Shown here one piece after another: positions 1-10,872 of a DNA stretch of 64,000 bases (the first letter of the stretch is position 1; each line of letters begins with the position of its first letter). The notes under the pieces are model-generated. The model was not told the origin of the DNA. It did not search any database and saw only the letters and a program-made list of their open reading frames with translations. Source of the DNA: Planctomycetota bacterium (GTDB lineage: Bacteria > Planctomycetota > SZUA-567 > H5-PLA8); contig JAOSKN010000003.1 in the NCBI GenBank assembly GCA_027493525.1, positions 372,001-436,000 on the forward strand, read 5' to 3'. The position numbers and the translations under genes were made by a program.

Positions 1-585
1 ATGATCGTCCAGAACTTCACCAGTTTCACGCTGGGCATCTGGCTGGCCGCGTCGGGCCGGAAGAAGATGGAGTTCCGGAAGGTCGTCCGCGAGATGCTGC
101 GCTACCCGCCGATCTACGCGCTGCTGCTGGGCCTCCTGACGGTGCAGCTCCGGCGGATGCTGGGGCCGGAGGACGCGGCGAGCGCCGCGAAGCTGCTGCA
201 GCCGGTCTGGAAGACGATCGAGTACATCTACCGCGCGTTCATCGCGGTGGCGCTCTGTACGCTGGGCGCGCAACTGGGGACGGTGCGGCCGAAGCTGGCG
301 CGCTACCCGGTGGGCGTGAGCGTGGCGCTGCGGTTGCTGGTCTCGCCGCTGCTGGGCGCGTTCCTGATCTGGCTCTTCGGGCTGCACGGCTTCCTGGCGC
401 AGGTGCTCCTGATCGGCTCGGCGATGCCGACGTCGGTGAACTGCCTGCTGCTGTGCCTGGAGTTCGACAACCACCCGGACTACGTGGCGCGGACGGTGCT
501 CTACACGACGCTGCTCTCGCCGCTGACGGTGGCGCTGACGGTGCTCTTCGCGCGCGGCGGGTTCTGGGACGCGCTGGCGTATTGA
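1..585 (+). CDS. AEC (auxin efflux carrier) family transporter, C-terminal part
   Basis: This is the end of an integral membrane transporter. The 194 residues contain about five hydrophobic segments (for example around residues 36-47, 75-93, 103-125, 130-150 and 166-185), separated by short basic loops. The small-residue-rich helices and the GSAMPTSVN stretch near residue 140 are typical of the AEC permeases, which export carboxylates or other small organic anions. Family members are about 300-320 residues, so roughly the first third lies before the window; the ATG at base 1 is probably an internal Met. The substrate cannot be told from sequence. Confidence 0.7.
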   Translation: MIVQNFTSFTLGIWLAASGRKKMEFRKVVREMLRYPPIYALLLGLLTVQLRRMLGPEDAASAAKLLQPVWKTIEYIYRAFIAVALCTLGAQLGTVRPKLARYPVGVSVALRLLVSPLLGAFLIWLFGLHGFLAQVLLIGSAMPTSVNCLLLCLEFDNHPDYVARTVLYTTLLSPLTVALTVLFARGGFWDALAY

Positions 586-604
586 TATTGGATTTGCGAT
601 TTTG
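584..604. repeat. Degenerate 7-bp tandem repeat (3 units)
   Basis: Three heptamers in register (GATATTG, GATTTGC, GATTTTG) follow the stop codon of the AEC gene. They belong to the family of short heptamer arrays seen at many gene boundaries in this window. They are AT-richer than the surrounding genes. Confidence 0.5.
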
Positions 605-613
605 TCCGCGGCT

Positions 614-1441
614 TCAACCGAGCGGGTTGGCGCGGAGGCGCTTGAGGCGTTCGACGGCGGCCAGGAGCAGGGCGGGGCGGTCGCCTTCGCGGGAGGTGGC
701 GGCCAGGAGCGGCAAGCCATCGGCGCGCGCGGCCGTTGAAAGGCCCACGATCAGCGGGCCCCAGTCCACGTCGCCCGCGCCGAAGGGCGCTTCGCCGCCG
801 CCGCGCCAGGCGTCGTAGACGCTGGCCAGTCCGAGGCGCGCGGCAAGCCGCGACAAGGCATCCAGCGGATCGCTCCCGCGCCCCACGAAACGCCCGGGCT
901 GCAGATCGACTTCGAAGAGCCGGCCCGGATCGCGCGCGTCGAGGAACGCGGCCAGTTCCTCGGCCGGCTCGGCGCCGGCGGGCACGACCGGGCGGACGCC
1001 GGTGCGGGTGGAGAAGGCTTCAAGCGCGCCCAGCGCGTCGGACAGCGCCCGGCGGATCGTCTCCGCGTTGGGTTCGCCCGCGGCCGGGACGTAGCCCAAC
1101 GGGACCCAGGCGCGCGCGATGCCCAGATCCCGGGCGAGGTCGAAGCCTTCACCGATCCGCGCGAGGTTGGTGTCGAGCGTCGCCGGGTCGGCGAGCCGCC
1201 GCCCGCCCACGTCGAGCCTCAGCGCCGCCGCACGCAGTCCGCCGGCCTGAAACCGGTGGGCGAGGTCGCGGCGTCCGGTCTCGGTGAGCGCGCGCGGGTT
1301 GACCTCCGCGCCGAAGCCGTCGAGCGCGAGCGCGTCCAGGCCCCACGGCGCGATCCGCTTCAGCGCGGCGCGGACGTCGAGTTTCAACGCGTCGAGCCAG
1401 AGCCCGATGCGGAGGGGCGGCGCGTTGGTGTCGAGCAGCAT
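614..1441 (-). CDS. TIM-barrel protein of the sugar phosphate isomerase/epimerase type, degenerate
   Basis: The 275-residue product has the alternating beta/alpha rhythm of an AP-endonuclease-2-like TIM barrel (LRIGLWLDALKLD at the start, then AWVPLGYVPA and RPVVPAGAEP). Such enzymes isomerise or epimerise sugars using Glu/Asp/His metal ligands. Here only one His is present in the whole protein (near residue 62, in DLAHRF), and the usual ligand motifs are not evident. It may therefore be a non-catalytic or metal-free member. It ends 28 bp from the convergent AEC gene. It starts at an ATG with no clear Shine-Dalgarno. The fold assignment is moderate and the substrate is unknown. Confidence 0.5.
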   Translation of the reverse strand: MLLDTNAPPLRIGLWLDALKLDVRAALKRIAPWGLDALALDGFGAEVNPRALTETGRRDLAHRFQAGGLRAAALRLDVGGRRLADPATLDTNLARIGEGFDLARDLGIARAWVPLGYVPAAGEPNAETIRRALSDALGALEAFSTRTGVRPVVPAGAEPAEELAAFLDARDPGRLFEVDLQPGRFVGRGSDPLDALSRLAARLGLASVYDAWRGGGEAPFGAGDVDWGPLIVGLSTAARADGLPLLAATSREGDRPALLLAAVERLKRLRANPLG

Positions 1442-1626
1442 GCTGAAAAGGTAAGGGCCGCGAGCCGCGCGGCAAATGGAAGCGGCCGGCGAGTTCCTTG
1501 ACCTTCTCGGGTCGCTCGGCGGCGTGGTACAGCGCGCAGACTCGCGCGAGGGCTCAAACTCCCGGCTTTCCGTTCACGCGCAAGGCCTTCCATGCGTCCC
1601 AAACTCAAGTCCGGGGAGCGTGGGAT

Positions 1627-3573
1627 ATGAGGCTGAAGTGCTGGTGCAAGTTCTTGCTGGTGCTTGGATTGTCCGCATTGGCAGACATCGCGTCGAGCGC
1701 CGAGCCTCGGGGCGTGCTGCCTCGCGGGCAGGCCCAGGAGCGCGAGATCGGGAGTTCGTATCTCATCGGCGGCTGGTGGTTCCAGTACTTGGGGCGCTCC
1801 GCCGAGCGGGCCGAGCTGTGGCTCTTCCCGCACCTCGACGCGGTCCCGGAGATCTTTACCGCGCCGAAGGATGCCGCGACCTGGCAGGGGAGCCTCGATT
1901 CGGTCTTCCACCCCGGCGAGGGGCGCTTCGCCAACCTCTTCAACGCCGCGGAGGTCCTCAACGAGCTGTACGAGCCGCGGACGCAGGCGCCGGCGCGCCG
2001 TCAGGCGGCGCGGCTGCTGGGGCTCTACCGCCGGCTGCATCCCGACCCGAAGGGGCCGTACTATCTGCGGCCGTACGAGAAGGACCTCGAGCGCGCGCTG
2101 GGGGCCGGCGACCGGGAGTGGCTGGCGGCGCGGCAAGCCTGGCAGGCGGAGATGCTCAAGCGCGCGCCGCGCGCCGGGACGCAGGCGCCGGCGCTGCGCG
2201 TGCCGTGCCCGCTGGAGCAGGGCCCGAAGGAATACTACCGCCGGCTCGTCGCCGACGGATATCTGGACCTCGCGGTGATCGGCGGGAACCTCTACGACCC
2301 CGGCAACGCGACGTTCAACTCGTGGGAACACGTGGAGAAGCTGCGCGGGGCGCTGCGGAGGCTGGGCTTGAACGCCGAAGGCTTCCGGGACTCGAACGAG
2401 CGAACGCTCCTGACCGGGACCGCGCGGATGCTGGGGCAGAGCGTGCGCGTGCGGGTGAACCTCACCGGCGGGAGCACGCGCGAGCACCGGATCGTGCGGA
2501 CGGTGGCGAACTTCGTCGAGGGGCTCGCGCGCGCGGACCTGGTCTTCTACCACGGGCATTCGAACTACGAATCGGGGAAGTACTGGCTCTCGGAGTCGCC
2601 CAACGAGTTCGCGTGCTTCCAGATCGGGATGAGCGAACCGCGCGACCTGACCGAGAAGTGCTACGGGCTGGGGCGGAAGCCGTACCAGATCTTCGGCTTT
2701 CAGAGCTGCACGAGCTACCCGCGTTACGCGCGAACCGTGCGCTGGCACTACGAGCGCGAACTGCCCGGCTGGAACGGAGCGCTGGGCGTGCTGGGCAATC
2801 CGACGCTCTGTTCGATGCGCGACTTCGCGCCGCGCTATGCGGCGCTGGTGGAGCTGCTGCTCCAGGAGCGCCCGCCGCGCGAGATCCTCCAGAAGCTGAA
2901 CGCGCTGGTCCAGGATCAGAACACGCCGCACCTGGTCATGCGCGGGCTGCTTCAGCCACGCCTCAGCTTCATCGTGCCGCGGGGCGTGAAGATGAAGGAC
3001 TTTCAGGAAGAGGACGCGGACGCGCCGAGCCAGGTCTTCGGCGAAGGCGCCGACGGGCGGACGTACGCGAGCACCGAGGTCTTCGTCCAGGACACGCCCG
3101 GGGAGATCGTGCAGGCCGTGCCGCTGCCGGGGCGGCTTTACGGGCTGGGCGGCGACGGGATCTTATATGAGTACGGCGAAGGCACGGGCGGAGCGATGCG
3201 CGCGTCGGCGGCCTCGCGCGATCCCAAACTCAAGTTCGTCTTCGCCGCGCGAACCGACGACCGCGGCCGGCCGCGCGTGCTGCTCACCGGCGCCGATGGG
3301 CGGCTGTACCGCTACGAGCCCGGCGCCTCGGGGCCGTCGGCCGACTTGATGCCCCCGCGCGGAGTCCGGTTCGTCGCTGCGGGGCTCGACGAGGAGCAAC
3401 GTATCGTCGCGCAGGGCGACGACGAAGCGTATTACGCCTGGGACGCCAAGGCGCGGCGGTACGAGAAGCTCGAACGCGCGCCGGGATGGGATCGGCAATC
3501 GGTGACGCCGTCGCTGAGCGGGCGCGGCATCGCGGGGGAGCTGTGGACGCCGGAAGGCGTATTGCGGCCATAG
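1627..3573 (+). CDS. Secreted protein with clan-CD cysteine-peptidase-like core and propeller-like C-terminus
   Basis: The 648-residue product starts at the ATG at 1627, which gives a signal peptide (Lys-rich start, then FLLVLGLSALADIASS). An in-frame start at 1498 would put 43 non-hydrophobic residues before it. The middle contains DLVFYHGHSNYES with His309-Gly310-His311 and, 50 residues on, FGFQSCTSYPRY with Cys361. This His-Gly ... Cys pairing after hydrophobic strands is how gingipain (C25), caspase-like and CHAT peptidases of clan CD present their catalytic dyad. The last 150 residues repeat short GRLYGLGGDG / GRLYRYEPG units ending in hydrophobic strands, like the blades of a tachylectin-type propeller. 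It is probably exported to the periplasm or cell surface. Peptidase activity is inferred from the dyad only. Confidence 0.55.
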   Translation: MRLKCWCKFLLVLGLSALADIASSAEPRGVLPRGQAQEREIGSSYLIGGWWFQYLGRSAERAELWLFPHLDAVPEIFTAPKDAATWQGSLDSVFHPGEGRFANLFNAAEVLNELYEPRTQAPARRQAARLLGLYRRLHPDPKGPYYLRPYEKDLERALGAGDREWLAARQAWQAEMLKRAPRAGTQAPALRVPCPLEQGPKEYYRRLVADGYLDLAVIGGNLYDPGNATFNSWEHVEKLRGALRRLGLNAEGFRDSNERTLLTGTARMLGQSVRVRVNLTGGSTREHRIVRTVANFVEGLARADLVFYHGHSNYESGKYWLSESPNEFACFQIGMSEPRDLTEKCYGLGRKPYQIFGFQSCTSYPRYARTVRWHYERELPGWNGALGVLGNPTLCSMRDFAPRYAALVELLLQERPPREILQKLNALVQDQNTPHLVMRGLLQPRLSFIVPRGVKMKDFQEEDADAPSQVFGEGADGRTYASTEVFVQDTPGEIVQAVPLPGRLYGLGGDGILYEYGEGTGGAMRASAASRDPKLKFVFAARTDDRGRPRVLLTGADGRLYRYEPGASGPSADLMPPRGVRFVAAGLDEEQRIVAQGDDEAYYAWDAKARRYEKLERAPGWDRQSVTPSLSGRGIAGELWTPEGVLRP

Positions 3574-3584
3574 ATTTTAATCAA

Positions 3585-3612
3585 GTCGTAGGTCAAAGGT
3601 CATAAGCCAAAT
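3585..3612. repeat. Degenerate 7-bp tandem repeat (4 units)
   Basis: Heptamers GTCGTAG, GTCAAAG, GTCATAA and GCCAAAT run in register 12 bp after the stop of the preceding secreted-protein gene. They share the form GYC followed by A-rich bases. Confidence 0.5.
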
Positions 3613-3694
3613 CCGCGATCGGCGATTGTCCGCCCTCTTGTGTGCGCGCAGAGCTTCGATACGATTAACGGGGAATGTATGGAGGCTTCCCGCC

Positions 3695-4606
3695 ATGGCT
3701 CATTTCGTCAAGATCGCGTGCGTGCAGTTCGCGACGCAGGCCAGCCGCGGGGCGGCGGACGCGCCGAAGCTCGTGCTGAACGAGCTTAAGGCGGCGCTGG
3801 AGGAGCTGAAGGGCTACGGCGTGCAGCTCGCGGTCTTCTGCGAGGGCGTGGAGGCGTACGGGACGCCGGTGGACTTGGCGGAGGACGCGGCCAAGCCCGG
3901 GCCGTTCCTCCAGGCGTACGCGGCGTTCGCGCAGGACCAGAATTGCCACGTCGCCGGGAGCGTGAAGCTGCGCGAGGGCGGGCGCGCGTACAACTCGATC
4001 GCCTTCCTCGGCCCGGACGGGCGGGTGCTGGGCGCCTACCACAAGACGAACCTCACGCACCGCGAGATCGAGTGGGGGCTGACGTCCGGGCCCGGCGCGA
4101 AGATCGTCGAGACGGCGGTCGGGAAGCTCGGCGGGATCGTCTGCTTCGACCTGAACTTCGAGCCGCTGCGCAAGGAGTACAAGGCGCTCAGGCCGGACAT
4201 CCTCTGTTTCGCGTCCATGTACCACGGCGGGCTGGTGCAGGGGATGTGGGCGTACGACTGCCGGAGTTTCTTCGCCTCGGCGCTGCCCTTCATGGGTTGC
4301 GGGGTGCTCGACCCGTTCGGGCGCGAGCAAGCCGCCACCGACTGCTACAGCAAGGTGGCGATGGCGACGGTGAACCTGGACCGCGAGATCATTCACCTGG
4401 ACTACAACCGCGAGAAGTTCGCGGAGATCCGGCGGAAGTACCTCGGCGAGGCGGTCATCGACATCCCGCCGAACGTGGGCTCGGCGCTGCTTTACAGCCT
4501 GACTCACAAGCGGCGCGCAATGGATATCGTGCGCGAGTTCGAGCTGGAACTGCTGGACGACTATTTCGAGCGGGCTCTGGCGGATAACGCGAAGAACAAG
4601 GGGTAA
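3695..4606 (+). CDS. Carbon-nitrogen hydrolase (nitrilase superfamily)
   Basis: The 303-residue cytoplasmic enzyme hydrolyses a C-N bond of an amide or nitrile. The Glu-Lys-Cys triad of the superfamily is visible: Glu50 in FCEGVEAYG, Lys117 in AYHKTNLTHRE, and Cys150 in GGIVCFDLNFE. The start is the ATG at 3695, preceded by GGAGG with 9 bases of spacing; an upstream in-frame start at 3626 lacks this site. The length fits the family. Asp-Leu-Asn after the catalytic Cys, rather than Asp-x-Arg-Phe-Pro, sets it apart from classical aliphatic amidases, so the substrate remains open. It converges on mgtE. Confidence 0.85.
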   Translation: MAHFVKIACVQFATQASRGAADAPKLVLNELKAALEELKGYGVQLAVFCEGVEAYGTPVDLAEDAAKPGPFLQAYAAFAQDQNCHVAGSVKLREGGRAYNSIAFLGPDGRVLGAYHKTNLTHREIEWGLTSGPGAKIVETAVGKLGGIVCFDLNFEPLRKEYKALRPDILCFASMYHGGLVQGMWAYDCRSFFASALPFMGCGVLDPFGREQAATDCYSKVAMATVNLDREIIHLDYNREKFAEIRRKYLGEAVIDIPPNVGSALLYSLTHKRRAMDIVREFELELLDDYFERALADNAKNKG

Positions 4607-4707
4607 AGCGAGAAACGAAATAAGGCAAAGGCGGTCCTGAGGCGGCCTGCGCGGGCTTTCCCGTTCAAGCTTTCGATCCATTCACCCCACATTCCCTCAC
4701 TTATTCC

Positions 4708-6030
4708 TTACAACAGCGTTCCGCTCAGGATCGCCTTGGCGATCGAGAAATAAAGAATAACCCCCGAGACGTCCACGAAGGTCGCGACGAAGGGCGCGGA
4801 GGCGCTGGCGGGGTCGAAGCCCAGGCGGCGGAGGAGAAAGGGCAGCATCGAGCCGGCGAGGGTGCCGAAGATGACGACGCCCATGAGGCTGCCCGCGACG
4901 GTGCAGGCGATGGCCAGGTAGTGTTCGCCGTAGTCGTGGAACACGAATTCCCAGGCCACGATGCGCAGGAAGCCGATGGGGGCGAGGATCGAGCCGAGGA
5001 GCAGTCCGGCGGCCAGTTCGCGCCGGATCACGCGCCACCAGTCGCCGAGCGTCACTTCGCCCAGGGCCATGGCGCGGATGATGAGGGTGGTGGCCTGCGA
5101 ACCGGAGTTGCCGCCGGACGAGATGATCAGCGGCACGAAGACCGCGAGGATCACGGCGCTGGCGATGGCTTCCTCGTAGTGCGCCATGGCGGTGGCGGTA
5201 AGCATTTCGCCGAGGAAGAGCACGGCCAGCCAGACGGCGCGCTTGCGGACGATGGCGAAGAGCCCGGTCTGGAGGTAAGGCAGGTCCAGGGCCTCCATGC
5301 CGCCCAGTTTCTGGATGTCCTCGGTGGCTTCCTCCTGCACCACATCCACGATGTCGTCGAAGGTGACGATGCCCTTCATGTGCCCGTCGGGGTCCACGAC
5401 GGGCAGGGAGAGGAAGTCGTGCTTGGCCAGGACGCCGGCGACGTGTTCCTGGTCCATGTCTTCGGGAATCGTGACGAGATCGGACTTCATCGCCTCCTTG
5501 ACGCGCTTGGAGCCCTCGGAGCGGAAGAGTTCGCGGACGGAGAGAACGCCGACGAGCTTTTTCTCGGCGTCGAGCACGTAGGCGTAATAGACGTGTTCGA
5601 GCCTGTCGCGGGCCTGCAAGCGCAGGTAGTGGGTGGCTTCCTCGATGGTCATCTCGGGGCGCAGGCGCGCGAAGCGGGTGCTCATCAGGCCGCCGGCTTC
5701 GTCCTCGGCGTAGGCCAGCAGCGCGGCGACTTCGACGCGGGTGGGCTGATTGAGGTAGCCCATCAGTTCGCCGCGGGCGTCGAGGGGCAGTTGCTGGAGC
5801 ACGTCGACGGCGTCGTCGGGTTCGAGCCGCCCCATCCACAACTTGCGCTGGGCCGGCGGCAACTGCATCAGCAGGCGGGCCTGGTCCAGGGTGGGCAGTT
5901 CCTGAAAGAAGGACTGCGCGGCGTCGACGGGCAGGAGCGCGAAGCCTTCGGCGCGCTCCTCCTGGGAGAGCATGCGCCAGGCATCGTGTAGATCCCGCGC
6001 CTCGAGGGGATGGGGAGGGGCCAGGGTCAT
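4708..6030 (-). CDS. mgtE: Magnesium transporter MgtE
   Basis: This is an inner-membrane Mg2+ channel of 440 residues. In order it has the acidic N domain (residues 10-120, with the MQLPPAQRKLWMGRLEPDDA repeat region), two CBS domains (about 125-250) that sense Mg2+, a plug helix, and five membrane helices in the C-terminal half. The conserved GGNSGSQA motif lining the MgtE pore is present. The start is the ATG at 6030, which has GAGGAG six bases upstream; an in-frame GTG at 6075 has none. Length is normal. It is monocistronic by position, convergent with the nitrilase gene and separated from the Gfo/Idh gene by about 115 bp. Confidence 0.93.
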   Translation of the reverse strand: MTLAPPHPLEARDLHDAWRMLSQEERAEGFALLPVDAAQSFFQELPTLDQARLLMQLPPAQRKLWMGRLEPDDAVDVLQQLPLDARGELMGYLNQPTRVEVAALLAYAEDEAGGLMSTRFARLRPEMTIEEATHYLRLQARDRLEHVYYAYVLDAEKKLVGVLSVRELFRSEGSKRVKEAMKSDLVTIPEDMDQEHVAGVLAKHDFLSLPVVDPDGHMKGIVTFDDIVDVVQEEATEDIQKLGGMEALDLPYLQTGLFAIVRKRAVWLAVLFLGEMLTATAMAHYEEAIASAVILAVFVPLIISSGGNSGSQATTLIIRAMALGEVTLGDWWRVIRRELAAGLLLGSILAPIGFLRIVAWEFVFHDYGEHYLAIACTVAGSLMGVVIFGTLAGSMLPFLLRRLGFDPASASAPFVATFVDVSGVILYFSIAKAILSGTLL

Positions 6031-6145
6031 GGGGCGCTCCTCTGGGACGGGCGGCGCCGCGCCAAGCGAAGCCACCCATTTCGGAATGCGAATGCGGATT
6101 AAGGAATGGATGACGAAACGCGAAGCGATTCCTTGGCGTTCAAGT

Positions 6146-7243
6146 TCAGGCCACGGAGGTCTTCAGTTCCACCACGCGTCCACTCCGCGCGCTCTCGATG
6201 CCGGCGAGCAGGATCTCGGTGATGTGCCGCGCGGCGCGGGCCGTCTCGAAGAGCGGCGGCTTGCCGGTGCGGATCGCCTCGACGAACTGCTCGTGCGGAT
6301 TCTGGCCCTTGTGGCGCGAGATGTCCACCTCCGTGCGCGTGGGCGGGATGTCTTCGCGGGTCGTGCTGGCCTGTTCGAAGAGCGTCAGCGCCGAGGCATG
6401 GAAGGCGAGGTTCTCGACGCGCCCGCGCGTGCCGTGGACGCAGAGCCGGCTGGTCCGCGCGCCGTCGCACCAGCCGGTCTCGGCGGTGCCGATCGCGCCG
6501 TTGGCGAACTGGATCAGGAGCGTCGCGGTGTCTTCGACCTCGCTGGGTTTGTCCAGGATGCCGGTCATGCCGATCACGCGCCGGGCGCTGCCCAAGACCC
6601 CGACCAGCCGCGCCACGCTGTAGACGCCCATGTCGAAGAGCGCGCCCACGGCGGCCTCGCCGGCCTCGAAGAACCAGAGCTTCTCGCCGGGCTTGAGCGG
6701 CGGCTCGCCGAGCAGGTCGCGGACCTCGGCGTAGTAGACCTCCGGCCCGCCGTGGCTGTGCCGCGCGTGGGCGCCGGAGAGCTTGCCCAGGCGGCCCGCG
6801 GCGATGAGTTCGCGGATCGCCAGGACCACGGGGACATTCTGCTGGGGCAGGCAGTAGACGATGCGGTCGGAAGCCTCGGCGGCCTCGACGAAGCGGTTGG
6901 CCTCGTCGAGCGTCGGCGCGAGGGGCTTCTGCATAAAGAGGTGCTTGCCGGCCTGGAGCGCCTTGAGGCCCCACTCGACGTGATGCGGATGCGGCGTAGC
7001 GACGATGATGGCCTCGAGGTTGGGATCTTCGACGATGGCCGCGTAATCGGTGACGGGCTTTCCGCCGTGGCGCCGGGCCAGGGTTTCCAGGCGCCGGAGG
7101 TTTCTGCCGCCAAGGGCCGCGACGGAGACGCCTTGGAGTCCGTCGAGCTGGGGCAGATGCATTTTAGCGCTGATCCCGCCCGCGCCGATAATGCCAATGC
7201 GGATGGGGGCGTCGGGTCCGAGTGCCTTTTTTGGAATGCTCAT
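6146..7243 (-). CDS. Gfo/Idh/MocA family oxidoreductase
   Basis: This is a 365-residue NAD(P)-dependent sugar or polyol dehydrogenase-like protein. The Rossmann motif GIIGAGGIS is at residues 17-25, and the catalytic-lysine region reads FMQKPLAPT, where the usual Glu of the EKP motif is Gln. The C-terminal half has the open sheet typical of the family, for example FDMGVYSVARL and IGTAETGWCDGA. The ATG at 7243 is chosen because upstream in-frame starts add a tail without homologous character. The substrate is unknown; such genes often act in catabolism of unusual sugars. It is transcribed divergently from clpC. Confidence 0.85.
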   Translation of the reverse strand: MSIPKKALGPDAPIRIGIIGAGGISAKMHLPQLDGLQGVSVAALGGRNLRRLETLARRHGGKPVTDYAAIVEDPNLEAIIVATPHPHHVEWGLKALQAGKHLFMQKPLAPTLDEANRFVEAAEASDRIVYCLPQQNVPVVLAIRELIAAGRLGKLSGAHARHSHGGPEVYYAEVRDLLGEPPLKPGEKLWFFEAGEAAVGALFDMGVYSVARLVGVLGSARRVIGMTGILDKPSEVEDTATLLIQFANGAIGTAETGWCDGARTSRLCVHGTRGRVENLAFHASALTLFEQASTTREDIPPTRTEVDISRHKGQNPHEQFVEAIRTGKPPLFETARAARHITEILLAGIESARSGRVVELKTSVA

Positions 7244-7593
7244 GTGCGGAAATCCCCAACTTGGAAGCAAAGGAACGGAATGAATACGTCTATACTTGTA
7301 GAGGAGCGGCGGCGTGACCAGTTCATTTTCGGTGTATGGGCATGTCCTTCGCTTAAAGATTGCGGGAAGCCCCGTCTGCGGGCGCATTTCCGGTCGTTTC
7401 GACCCAGCTTCATGCTCTAAACCGGGTCAGAACGAGGCCGGCCTCGCAGTCCGGGCCGGCATGGTTGTCGTACGCGGCGACGCGGTGTAGCGCGAAAGGA
7501 CGGTGAAGTGAAAAAGTGCGCTACCCGGAACACGAAAAGCTGCGTATAACATCTAATGGGTAAGTAGGTTCGGCACACGCGAGGAGTCCCATC
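7244..7593. other. Divergent intergenic region between the oxidoreductase gene and clpC
   Basis: This 350-bp stretch separates two divergent genes and holds no convincing ORF. A TATAAC hexamer at 7545-7550 could be a -10 for clpC, but I see no good -35 at the right distance. I looked for CIRCE (TTAGCACTC-N9-GAGTGCTAA) and for a sigma-32-type CTTGAA/CCCCAT pair and found neither. The part near 7270-7320 is AT-richer than the genes. Confidence 0.5.
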
Positions 7594-10209
<2,616 letters not shown>

Positions 10210-10240
10210 GGCGTCGTCGGCTTGTTAGGAGGCATGGGGC

Positions 10241-10513
10241 ATGAAGTCGAAACTGGGCGAGGAGGTGCAGCTTACGCACAGCGCCGCCACGGACATGCGA
10301 ACGTATGGCATTTCGAATGCCCAGCTCGTGAGGATCGCCGAGCTATTGGCGACCGATGCCGATTATGTGAAGGACGAGTACCTTGACGAAAGGCGGGGCG
10401 TTCGTGAGCGCGTTATGCGCGTCGACGAACTCAGAAATCTCTGCATCGCGTATATGCATGACGACGCCGGACTGCTCCTGGTCTTGAGGTGTTACTGGGA
10501 CAGGCCGTCATGA
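10241..10513 (+). CDS. Small hypothetical protein, possibly DUF4258/BrnT-like
   Basis: This is a 90-residue protein with a clear AGGAGG Shine-Dalgarno at 10227-10232. The N-terminal part (THSAATDMRTYGIS) followed by charged strands and ending in LLLVLRCYWD recalls small DUF4258-type or toxin-like folds (H-x-x-x-x-M-x-x-x-G-I-S ... V-x-x-x-W), but the likeness is weak. Its base composition is visibly lower in GC than clpC or the following methyltransferase gene. The stop overlaps the next ATG by four bases (ATGA at 10510-10513), so the two genes are translationally coupled. I do not assign a function. Confidence 0.6.
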   Translation: MKSKLGEEVQLTHSAATDMRTYGISNAQLVRIAELLATDADYVKDEYLDERRGVRERVMRVDELRNLCIAYMHDDAGLLLVLRCYWDRPS

Positions 10514-10851
10514 TTCAGTTGGAAATGGACGGTCAGACGGGCATGGCGGTTCTTCGGCTTACCATTCCGGAACAGTTGCGGGAAGGCGAAGACCGGGATT
10601 TGCGTCCACTCCACTTCGTCTATCACAATTGGTCGCTGGTCGTGAATCTTATTGAGGCGCCTGGAAACAAGACTCACGTGGAATCCATCGGCGCGTTCGG
10701 AGTCGAGGATCTTTCCAATCTTCCGAGGCTGCTTCAAGATCTGGATCAGATCGGTTTCGACTTCACCGACTTGGAAACGGGCGGGCTGGAAAAGTTGCAA
10801 CGGATGTGCGGCGCCTTCGCGAAATTGAAACTTGAGCTTGGACGTTCTTGA
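10510..10851 (+). CDS. Hypothetical protein, second gene of a coupled pair
   Basis: This is a 113-residue protein without a signal peptide or membrane segment. It starts at the ATG inside the ATGA overlap with the preceding 90-residue gene; the in-frame start at 10489 would overlap more and has no SD. It is acidic and has predicted beta strands early (LEMDGQTGMAVLRLTI, SLVVNLIEAPG) and helices late. No family is recognised. Reduced GC in both genes, compared with the flanking housekeeping genes, suggests the pair was acquired together. A toxin-antitoxin or small defence pair is conceivable but unproven. Confidence 0.6.
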   Translation: MIQLEMDGQTGMAVLRLTIPEQLREGEDRDLRPLHFVYHNWSLVVNLIEAPGNKTHVESIGAFGVEDLSNLPRLLQDLDQIGFDFTDLETGGLEKLQRMCGAFAKLKLELGRS

Positions 10852-10872
10852 CGCTGGCGGCACGTCGGGTTT

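Noticed and set aside
1476..3170. 564-codon plus-strand frame overlapping the exported peptidase-like gene
   Set aside because: Arg/Ala/Gly-rich shadow without a domain; the overlapping frame has a signal peptide and the His/Cys motif.
7244..7593. CIRCE or sigma-32 site upstream of clpC
   Set aside because: No TTAGCACTC/GAGTGCTAA pair and no CTTGAA/CCCCAT pair is present.
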